5,800 bases of DNA from Hungateiclostridiaceae bacterium UBA3934 (GTDB lineage: Bacteria; Bacillota; Clostridia; Acetivibrionales; DTU013), in NCBI GenBank assembly GCA_002385815.1, contig DGEE01000052.1, positions 1 to 5,800 of the forward strand, read 5' to 3'. A program made the translations under genes and the position numbers. Shown here piece by piece: positions 1 through 4,461 of the stretch. How positions within the stretch are numbered: position 1 is the stretch's first letter; each line of letters starts with the position of its first letter. The notes beneath the pieces are model-generated. The model was not told where the DNA came from and searched no databases. It saw only the letters and a list, made by a program, of their open reading frames with translations.

Positions 1-509
1 GATTCATCATCGTATGAAGCTTCATTGGACAGGACACCAGGTATCGTTCTGCTGACAGCGTCTATGAGCACCATGGCAGGAAGCTCACCGCCGGTGAGCA
101 CGTAATCTCCTATGGATATCTCCTCATCGACCAGTTTGTCCAAAATCCTTTCGTCTACTCCTTCATAATGTCCGCATAACAGGATCATGTGCTCATGTTC
201 GGCAAGCCGTTCCACAAGCTTTTGATCCAGGGGCTTCCCCTGGGGGCTCATGTATATGAAATGAGGCTTGTAATCGAGATCCCTTACCACTGCCTCATAT
301 GCATCATGTATGGGCTGAGCCATCATCACAAGGCCGCTGCCACCGCCATATGGATAGTCGTCCGTCTTCTTGTGCTTGTCCTTTGTATAGTCCCTGATAT
401 TCCAGGCTCTTATGCTTATCAATCCTTTTTCCTGAGCACGTCCGATTATGCTGCTCCCAAGCACTGTATCGAACATCTCTGGAAAAATTGTCAGTATGTC
501 AAATCTCAT
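1..509 (-). CDS. trmD: tRNA (guanine-N1)-methyltransferase TrmD, C-terminus cut by window edge
   Basis: Translating the minus strand from the ATG at 509 gives MRFDILTIFPEMFD and 169 complete residues before the left edge. TrmD uses S-adenosylmethionine to methylate G37 (m1G37) of tRNAs with a G at position 36, which prevents +1 frameshifting. Family hallmarks are visible: DDYPYGGGSG (about 50-59), LLCGHYEGVDER (110-121) and SIGDYVLTGGELPAM (132-146), which form the trefoil-knot cofactor site. They are followed by LIDAVSRTIPGVL, whose Asp150 matches the catalytic aspartate of characterised TrmD proteins. Full-length family members have about 240-255 residues, so roughly the last third lies outside the window. 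The start overlaps the end of rimM by 11 nt, so translation is probably coupled; an AGGA at 520-523, 10 nt upstream, is a modest ribosome binding site. It is the last visible gene of the ffh–rpsP–khpA–rimM–trmD string. Identity is firm. Confidence 0.97.
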   Translation of the reverse strand, partial: MRFDILTIFPEMFDTVLGSSIIGRAQEKGLISIRAWNIRDYTKDKHKKTDDYPYGGGSGLVMMAQPIHDAYEAVVRDLDYKPHFIYMSPQGKPLDQKLVERLAEHEHMILLCGHYEGVDERILDKLVDEEISIGDYVLTGGELPAMVLIDAVSRTIPGVLSNEASYDDE

Positions 510-1017
510 CATCCAACAATCCTTTCGGGATAATGACTTCTATCCTTTTCTGCTCAGGCAGTACTTCCCTGACAACACTCTTGAGTGCAGGTATAAGTAT
601 TTCCCTGTCTGACTCATCTCTAACCACATATACATCATTGCTCCCGGTTTGCAGCACATCCCTGACCTGCCCGAGAAGTGATTTGTTTTCATCGTATACG
701 CTGCAGCCTATGATATCACAAATAAAAAAGGTATCTTCCGGGAGCCTGACAGCGTTTTCCCTGTCTACCAGTGCAAAGCAGTCCTTGAGCTTTGCGGCTG
801 TTTCAGGATCATCTACCCCCGACAGCTTGATGATTACCATACCCTTGAAATACTTAACGGATTGTATGGAATATCTGGTCATTCCATCACTGTTTTCGAT
901 AAAAACCCATTCAAGATCATCGAAACGTGCCGGATCGTCAGTGAGCGGTATCAGCTTCACTTCTCCCTTTACTCCATGAGTATTGACGATTTTGCCTACC
1001 TGCAGATATTCATGCAT
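499..1017 (-). CDS. rimM: ribosome maturation factor RimM
   Basis: A 172-residue protein, a normal length for RimM, which binds ribosomal protein S19 in the 30S head and helps 16S rRNA processing and late small-subunit assembly. The N-terminal RimM domain starts LQVGKIVNTHGVKGEVKL (5-22), with the conserved GxxGxxGE-type turn. The C-terminal PRC-barrel domain starts about residue 98 and shows DIIGCSVYDENKSLLGQV (101-118) and TGSNDVYVV (124-132). I chose the ATG at 1017 because GGAGG at 1023-1027 sits 5 nt upstream and family homology begins just after it. An upstream in-frame GTG at 1071 lies inside the palindromic hairpin and would add 18 non-homologous residues. The stop overlaps the trmD start by 11 nt. 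A terminator-like palindrome separates it from khpA, so its expression may be lower than that of the upstream genes or depend on readthrough. Confidence 0.96.
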   Translation of the reverse strand: MHEYLQVGKIVNTHGVKGEVKLIPLTDDPARFDDLEWVFIENSDGMTRYSIQSVKYFKGMVIIKLSGVDDPETAAKLKDCFALVDRENAVRLPEDTFFICDIIGCSVYDENKSLLGQVRDVLQTGSNDVYVVRDESDREILIPALKSVVREVLPEQKRIEVIIPKGLLDDEI

Positions 1018-1048
1018 ATTTGCCTCCGTTATACCCGATAGTCCGGCA

Positions 1049-1080
1049 AATAAAAAGGTGTTGTACAACACCTTTTTATT
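1049..1080 (-). terminator. perfect palindromic terminator-like hairpin between khpA and rimM
   Basis: Every base from 1049 to 1064 pairs with its partner in 1065-1080, giving a perfect 32-bp palindrome. Its core is GGTGTTGTACAACACC, flanked by A-rich and T-rich runs. On the khpA transcript this reads as a G/C-containing stem closed by a tight loop and followed by UUUUUAUU, the form of a rho-independent terminator. It begins at the khpA stop codon (the TAA is 1079-1081) and ends about 20 nt before the rimM ribosome binding site. Because it is symmetrical it could also act on plus-strand transcription. Since rimM and trmD normally share the operon, it is more likely a partial terminator, or an mRNA processing or stabilising hairpin, than an absolute operon end. 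No convincing promoter is seen between it and rimM. Confidence 0.75.
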
Positions 1081-1306
1081 ATACTATCTCCACCACAGCT
1101 TTTACATTTTCTTTGATGGCTGCGGCTTTTATCACCGTCCGAATAGCTTTGGCTATCCGTCCCTGCTTCCCTATCACCTTGCCCATGTCTTCCCTGGCCA
1201 CACTGAGCTCAAGGATGACAGTGCTGTCATTTTCTATTTCGCTGACACGGACCTCTTCGGGATGATCCACCAGGGATCTGGCGATAGTTTCGAGGAGTTC
1301 TTTCAT
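1079..1306 (-). CDS. khpA: KH-domain RNA-binding protein KhpA (YlqC family)
   Basis: A 75-residue single KH-domain protein. The diagnostic loop is in GKVIGKQGRIAKAIRT (42-57), where GKQG (46-49) is the GxxG RNA-contact motif. It is preceded by a beta-strand stretch, VILELSVA, and ends VKAVVEIV. In Firmicutes, KhpA binds RNA, partners with KhpB (EloR/Jag), and affects cell elongation and sRNA or mRNA levels in the species studied. The position between rpsP and rimM is the conserved one. The ATG at 1306 has AGGAGG at 1315-1320 with 8-nt spacing. A palindromic hairpin begins immediately at its stop codon. Length is normal. Identity of the family is firm; the cellular role in this organism is inferred from family members. 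Confidence 0.95.
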   Translation of the reverse strand: MKELLETIARSLVDHPEEVRVSEIENDSTVILELSVAREDMGKVIGKQGRIAKAIRTVIKAAAIKENVKAVVEIV

Positions 1307-1365
1307 ATCATTAACCTCCTGCTTTCATTTCGCTCCCGCTTAACTGCTGTTCTTTCCCGATCCAT
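1303..1365 (-). CDS. possible 20-residue small ORF bridging rpsP and khpA
   Basis: An ATG shares one base with the rpsP stop codon (TAATG, 1363-1367). The frame runs 20 codons without a stop and ends in a TGA (1303-1305) that overlaps the khpA ATG. The product would be MDRERTAVKRERNESRRLMI, very basic, with six arginines and one lysine. GGAG inside the last rpsP codons, about 10 nt upstream, could serve as a weak ribosome binding site. The frame exactly fills the gap and touches both neighbours, as in translational coupling. It also contains the khpA ribosome binding site, so its base composition is constrained for another reason. I recognise no family. It may be a chance open frame; I list it because both junctions are of the coupled type. 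Confidence 0.2.
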   Translation of the reverse strand: MDRERTAVKRERNESRRLMI

Positions 1366-1610
1366 TATTGGATGACTCCGGTCTTTTTCAGCAGAGCTCT
1401 CACTGTCTCAGTGGGCTGTGCTCCGTTCTTGAGCCACTTGGCCGCTTTCTCAGCATCGATGTTTATCGTGGAGGGATCGGTCTGCGGATTGTATGTGCCT
1501 ATTTCCTCAATAAACCTGCCATCGCGCGGAAACCTGGAATCAGCAACTACTACTCTGTAGTGCGGATTCTTTTTCGCACCGATTCTCTTCAATCTGATCT
1601 TTACTGCCAT
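1365..1610 (-). CDS. rpsP: 30S ribosomal protein S16
   Basis: An 81-residue protein starting MAVKIRLKRIGAKKNPHYRV, the characteristic bS16 N-terminus. It continues with VVADSRFPRDGRFIEEIG (21-38) and a C-terminal part ending ALLKKTGVIQ. S16 binds the 5' domain of 16S rRNA and is needed for 30S assembly, which fits its neighbour rimM. The ATG at 1610 is chosen over a GTG at 1619 because AGGAGG (1619-1624) overlaps that GTG and lies 8 nt upstream of the ATG, and because homology begins at MAVKIR. The 35-nt gap to ffh contains only this ribosome binding site. The stop TAA overlaps the ATG of a possible small ORF. Length and motifs are typical. Confidence 0.98.
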   Translation of the reverse strand: MAVKIRLKRIGAKKNPHYRVVVADSRFPRDGRFIEEIGTYNPQTDPSTINIDAEKAAKWLKNGAQPTETVRALLKKTGVIQ

Positions 1611-1645
1611 TTCTGTCACCTCCTCTCATGCTGCATGGACTTTAT

Positions 1646-2989
1646 CTAAAAAGGCATCCTGAATTTTCCCAATCCTCTGGCGCCCTTTTTGCCAACACCG
1701 GTCATCATTTTTATCATTTTTCTCATCTCTTCAAACTGTTTCAGCAGACTGTTCACTTCCTGTATGGATGTTCCGCTGCCTGCTGCTATTCTTTTTCTCC
1801 TGCTGCCATTTATTATGGCAGGATCTCTCCTCTCCTTGAGAGTCATGGATTTGATGATTGCTTCGACGCGAACGAACTTTTTCTCGTCCACTTCTATATT
1901 CCTGAGAGCTTTGCTGTTCATACCCGGCAGCATGCCCAGCACCTGGTTGAGCGGACCCATTTTTTTCAGCTGCTCAAGCTGATCGAGAAAGTCATCCAGC
2001 GTAAACTGCTGAGTCCGGAGTTTCTTTTCCATTTCCAGAGCTTTCTTCTCATCAAAAGCTTCCTGTGCTTTCTCAATCAGGCTGAGCACATCGCCCATGC
2101 CCAATATCCTGGAAGCCATCCTGTCCGGATAGAAGGGCTCTATATCATTGAGCTTCTCGCCTGTTGCTGCAAACTTGACAGGCTTTCCCGTCACTGCCTT
2201 CACCGAGAGTGCAGCTCCGCCTCTTGTATCTCCATCCAGCTTGGTGAGTACGATACCGTCGACTCCCAGCTTGCTGTTGAAATTTTCGGCGACATTTACC
2301 GCATCCTGCCCGGTCATCGAGTCAATCACCAACAGTATTTCGTGAGGATGGACAGCATTTTTTATGTTTTCCAGCTCCTCCATCAGTTCTTCGTCTATAT
2401 GAAGCCGTCCTGCGGTGTCGATTATCACGAGATCGTAAAGTTTGCTCCCGGCATGATCTATCGCTTTCCTGGCAATATCCACCGGGTCGTTGTTCCCTTC
2501 AATTGCAAAAACAGGAATGTCCAGTTGATTTCCAACCACCTGCAGCTGTTTTATGGCTGCAGGACGATATACATCACATGCAACCAGCAGAGGGTTTTTG
2601 CCCTGCTTTCTGAGAAGATTGGCAAGCTTACCGGATGTCGTGGTTTTACCGGACCCCTGAAGGCCGACCATCATATATACAGTCGGAGGCCTGCTTGCAA
2701 AGGTGACCTTTGAGGGCACCTTGCCCAGCAGCTCTATCAGTTCCTCGTGTACGATCTTGATGACCTGCTGTCCGGGTGTCAGGCTCTCAAGGACTTCCTG
2801 ACCCGCTGCACGCTCGGAGACACTGTTTATGAAACTTCTGACCACCTTGTAGTTTACATCGGCTTCGAGCAGTGCCAGTTTTATTTCCCTCATCATTTCC
2901 TTAACATCTTTTTCTGTGACTCTGCCCTTGCCGCGAAATCTCTTTATGGTGTCCTGCAGTTTACCGGACAAGCCTTCGAATATTGCCAT
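1646..2989 (-). CDS. ffh: signal recognition particle GTPase Ffh
   Basis: A 447-residue SRP54-type protein of normal length. It binds SRP RNA, recognises signal sequences on ribosomes, and with its receptor FtsY delivers them to the SecYEG translocon. Domains in order are the N four-helix bundle (1-90); the G domain with the P-loop GLQGSGKTT (109-117), DVYRPAAIKQL (139-149), DTAGR (191-195), TKLDGD (249-254) and GDTRGG (253-258); and the methionine-rich M domain (about 330-435). The M domain includes MGPLNQVLGMLPGM (344-357) and the RNA-binding SRRKRIAAGSG (396-406). The C-terminus is basic and glycine-rich. The ATG at 2989 has GGAGG (2998-3002) 8 nt upstream, lying inside the last codons of ylxM, and only 3 nt separate the genes, so translation is probably coupled. 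No key residue appears to be missing. Confidence 0.99.
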   Translation of the reverse strand: MAIFEGLSGKLQDTIKRFRGKGRVTEKDVKEMMREIKLALLEADVNYKVVRSFINSVSERAAGQEVLESLTPGQQVIKIVHEELIELLGKVPSKVTFASRPPTVYMMVGLQGSGKTTTSGKLANLLRKQGKNPLLVACDVYRPAAIKQLQVVGNQLDIPVFAIEGNNDPVDIARKAIDHAGSKLYDLVIIDTAGRLHIDEELMEELENIKNAVHPHEILLVIDSMTGQDAVNVAENFNSKLGVDGIVLTKLDGDTRGGAALSVKAVTGKPVKFAATGEKLNDIEPFYPDRMASRILGMGDVLSLIEKAQEAFDEKKALEMEKKLRTQQFTLDDFLDQLEQLKKMGPLNQVLGMLPGMNSKALRNIEVDEKKFVRVEAIIKSMTLKERRDPAIINGSRRKRIAAGSGTSIQEVNSLLKQFEEMRKMIKMMTGVGKKGARGLGKFRMPF

Positions 2990-2992
2990 ATG

Positions 2993-3346
2993 TCAATCCT
3001 CCATCATACTTCTGATCAAAAGCCTTGCTTTGTCAATCTTTTCTTTGCCACGGCTGTCTGCGATGACCTTTTCTATATCTTCGAGCAACTCCAGCACCTC
3101 AGAAGCCTTGTTTTTCTGCTCACTGAATCTCGCAGCCAGTCCCAGCTTGCCTTCCAGATCAAAAAGTACAGCCTTGCCGCGCTTGATACTGTCGTGGACT
3201 CCCTGCCTGCTGATTTCCAGTTCTTCGGCTATTTCACCCAGTGAATAGTCGCTGTTGTAGTACAGATCAAGAATATCAAATTGTCTTTTTGTAAGCATCT
3301 GGCCGTAAAAATCGAGCAACAGGCTTACTTTAAATAATTCTTCCAT
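2993..3346 (-). CDS. ylxM: YlxM family HTH protein, SRP-associated (UPF0122)
   Basis: A 117-residue protein with the YlxM pattern: SLLLDFYGQMLTKRQFDIL (8-26), then a sigma-70 region-4-like helix-turn-helix YSLGEIAEELEISRQGVHDS (34-53). A charged helical C-terminus follows, ending RSMMED. YlxM is encoded beside ffh across Firmicutes and is reported to associate with the SRP and modulate its GTPases; the helix-turn-helix also suggests possible nucleic-acid binding. Homology supports the ATG at 3346. That start has no recognisable Shine-Dalgarno: the upstream bases read ACACCTTTTGCGATT, part of a hairpin arm. This is odd next to the strong sites of its neighbours. It is the first gene of the operon, 39 nt beyond a good promoter -10 box. 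Identity is firm; start efficiency and regulation are open. Confidence 0.94.
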   Translation of the reverse strand: MEELFKVSLLLDFYGQMLTKRQFDILDLYYNSDYSLGEIAEELEISRQGVHDSIKRGKAVLFDLEGKLGLAARFSEQKNKASEVLELLEDIEKVIADSRGKEKIDKARLLIRSMMED

Positions 3347-3355
3347 AATCGCAAA

Positions 3356-3383
3356 AGGTGTAAAGTATTTTTACTTTACACCT
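3356..3383 (-). promoter_or_regulatory. 12-bp perfect inverted repeat at the ylxM transcription start (operator or 5' hairpin)
   Basis: AGGTGTAAAGTA (3356-3367) and TACTTTACACCT (3372-3383) are perfect reverse complements separated by four T. The repeat starts 1 nt past the ylxM -10 box and ends 9 nt before the ylxM ATG, so the expected transcription start (around 3377-3379) falls inside the outer arm. Two roles fit. As DNA it is placed like an operator that would block polymerase at the start site. As RNA, only transcripts entering from the upstream ABC gene would carry the full stem, followed by a short U-run, and it could act as a weak terminator for them. I do not recognise the motif as a named regulator's site. 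Confidence 0.65.
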
Positions 3384-3384
3384 A

Positions 3385-3413
3385 ATTTTAAGCGATGAAA
3401 TTCGTTCTGTCAA
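3385..3413 (-). promoter_or_regulatory. sigma-A type promoter of the ylxM–ffh operon
   Basis: On the minus strand, TTGACA (3408-3413) is a perfect -35 box and TAAAAT (3385-3390) is a one-mismatch -10 box, with the optimal 17-nt spacer (3391-3407). It lies in the 97-nt gap between the end of the ABC gene and ylxM and points at ylxM. It probably makes the ylxM–ffh–rpsP operon independent of whatever is transcribed upstream. Prediction is from consensus only. Confidence 0.85.
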
Positions 3414-3443
3414 GGATGCTCAACTCTTAATTTTCAGTTTGCT

Positions 3444-4307
3444 CTATTTTCTTTTTTCCAGCACCCCGGCATCTATTTCATAGACAGTATTACATAGTGT
3501 ATCGATATCCAACGGGTTATGTGAGGCAAGCAAAATTGTTGAGCCTTCTTCATTCAGTTGCAGGAACAATTTGCGCATGTCCTCCGCGCCCCGGTTATCC
3601 AAGCCATTCATGGGCTCGTCAAGGACAAGCAGGCGGGGTCGCTCCATGATAGCCTGTGCAATGCCCAGTCTCTGGCGCATACCGAGCGAATACTTACCAA
3701 CCGGCTTTTTGTTCCCGGGATCAAGCCCTACTGTGGACATGACTTCCTCTATGCGTTTTTTATTCACTTTGCCGCGCAAACCCATCAGCCATTTCAGATT
3801 GCTATAACCGCTTTCAGTGGGGATAAAACCCGGAGCTTCTATTATCATGCCGGTTTCAGGAGCGAAATTGCACTCAGGCCCGATCCTTCTGCCAAGGACA
3901 GTTACACTGCCCTTCGTAGGTTTCAGAAAACCAAGAATACATTTCATCAGCACAGTTTTGCCGGAGCCGTTTCGTCCAACAATACCATGGATTTTTCCGG
4001 TTTCAAATACCGTGTTCACATTTTTCAGAATTGTTTCCTTTCCAAAGGTCATATACAGGCATTCCAGGACAATTGCATCAACCATTGGGACTTCCTCCTT
4101 CTCTGTCTTTATTAATGTGTTTAAGTAAAACTCACATTTTTGCAGATCCTCTACTCCACCTTTTTGTTTGTACCTCCACAGGTATTTCATGCAGTTGCCC
4201 CTCAGGTATCCTGAGAATGCATCGTCCGTCATACATGACCGGATTGCATCAATACACTCAACACTGCCACTCGTATAGTGTCGTGGGTGATTTACGTTGT
4301 CTGGCAT
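3444..4307 (-). CDS. DUF3310 domain fused in frame to a BcrA-like ABC transporter ATP-binding protein
   Basis: A 287-residue frame with two unrelated parts. Residues 5-66 match the phage-associated DUF3310 domain: VNHPRHYTSG (5-14), ECIDAI (17-22), GNCMKYLWRYKQKGG (37-51) and an EFYLNTLI tail. DUF3310 is of uncertain function and is usually a small stand-alone phage protein. From about residue 75 there is a complete ABC ATPase: Walker A GRNGSGKT (111-118), a Q-loop region with Glu in place of Gln in IIEAPGF (155-161), signature YSLGMRQRLGIAQAI (206-220), Walker B LLVLDEP (226-232) and H-loop His263. The IEAPGF and SLGM forms are typical of the bacitracin/lantibiotic-export (BcrA-like) ATPases, which need a separate permease; none is visible here. 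The ATG at 4307 has GGAGG at 4314-4318. A second start exists at Met75 (4085). Base composition resembles the core operon more than the AT-rich gene upstream. The substrate is unknown. Confidence 0.85.
   Translation of the reverse strand: MPDNVNHPRHYTSGSVECIDAIRSCMTDDAFSGYLRGNCMKYLWRYKQKGGVEDLQKCEFYLNTLIKTEKEEVPMVDAIVLECLYMTFGKETILKNVNTVFETGKIHGIVGRNGSGKTVLMKCILGFLKPTKGSVTVLGRRIGPECNFAPETGMIIEAPGFIPTESGYSNLKWLMGLRGKVNKKRIEEVMSTVGLDPGNKKPVGKYSLGMRQRLGIAQAIMERPRLLVLDEPMNGLDNRGAEDMRKLFLQLNEEGSTILLASHNPLDIDTLCNTVYEIDAGVLEKRK
4083..4098 (-). promoter_or_regulatory. internal ribosome binding site and ATG for the ABC ATPase alone
   Basis: At the domain junction the minus strand reads AAGGAGGAAGTCCCAATG: a full Shine-Dalgarno (GGAGG at 4094-4098), 8 nt, then ATG (4083-4085). 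Translation from here gives a 213-residue ABC ATPase, the ordinary length for this family, with nothing missing. This looks like the original ATPase start, preceded by a DUF3310 reading frame that now runs straight through it without a stop codon. Confidence 0.75.
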
Positions 4308-4331
4308 TTAGCACCTCCATTATTCTGGATG

Positions 4332-4361
4332 TTTGTCAATCCCCCCTTAAAGATTGACAAA
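4332..4361 (-). repeat. 10-bp inverted repeat upstream of the DUF3310–ABC gene
   Basis: TTTGTCAATC (4332-4341) and GATTGACAAA (4352-4361) are perfect reverse complements around a 10-nt centre containing a run of five C (plus strand). The repeat ends 13 nt before the ribosome binding site of the DUF3310–ABC frame. One arm shares three bases with the T-run of the neighbouring terminator hairpin, and its GATTG/CAATC core also occurs in that hairpin, so alternative pairings are possible. It could be an operator or the 3' half of a leader RNA structure. Confidence 0.6.
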
Positions 4362-4382
4362 AAAAAACAATCTGTTGATTGT
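4359..4382 (-). terminator. rho-independent terminator after the AT-rich gene, or leader attenuator
   Basis: On the minus strand ACAATC (4377-4382) pairs with GATTGT (4367-4372) across a 4-nt loop, with possible G:U extension at the base, followed by nine T (4359-4367). The stem is short but the T-run is excellent. It lies 79 nt after the stop of the AT-rich gene and 51 nt before the start of the DUF3310–ABC frame. I see no convincing promoter between it and that frame, so transcripts reaching the ABC gene would probably have to read through it. Confidence 0.6.
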
Positions 4383-4461
4383 CCGTAAGCAAATAAATCG
4401 AAAAAGTGAAGTTTTTATATATACTTTTATGTGTCAAATAACGTCTTTCCACTTAAGCAAT

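Noticed and set aside
488..979. Plus-strand open frame opposite rimM
   Set aside because: The serine/threonine/leucine-rich composition is typical of an antisense shadow, and the whole span is explained by rimM.
1018..1071. Upstream GTG start for rimM at 1071
   Set aside because: It lies inside the palindromic hairpin, adds residues without homology, and the ATG at 1017 has a perfect GGAGG at good spacing.
1611..1619. GTG start for rpsP at 1619
   Set aside because: The GTG is part of the ribosome binding site region itself; S16 proteins begin at MAVKIR, matching the ATG at 1610.
1628..2713. Long open frame of 361 codons on the plus strand opposite ffh
   Set aside because: It is antisense to a certain ffh gene, its translation shows no recognisable family, and long antisense frames are common opposite conserved genes. 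It has no supporting ribosome binding site.
3384..3443. Terminator directly after the ABC gene
   Set aside because: I found no stable stem followed by a T-run in this gap; only the promoter and the start-site inverted repeat are supported.
4332..4383. GATTG/CAATC repeats as a CRISPR or tandem repeat array
   Set aside because: There are only a few short inverted copies within about 50 bp, with no regular spacer-repeat pattern; a hairpin explanation is enough.
4395..4440. Possible promoter with TTGACA and TATATA/TATAAA upstream of the DUF3310–ABC gene (minus strand, around 4405-4437)
   Set aside because: The -35-like TTGACA is perfect, but the A/T-rich -10 candidates lie only 8-12 nt away, well short of the needed 16-18 nt, and the whole stretch is A/T-rich, so matches are expected by chance.
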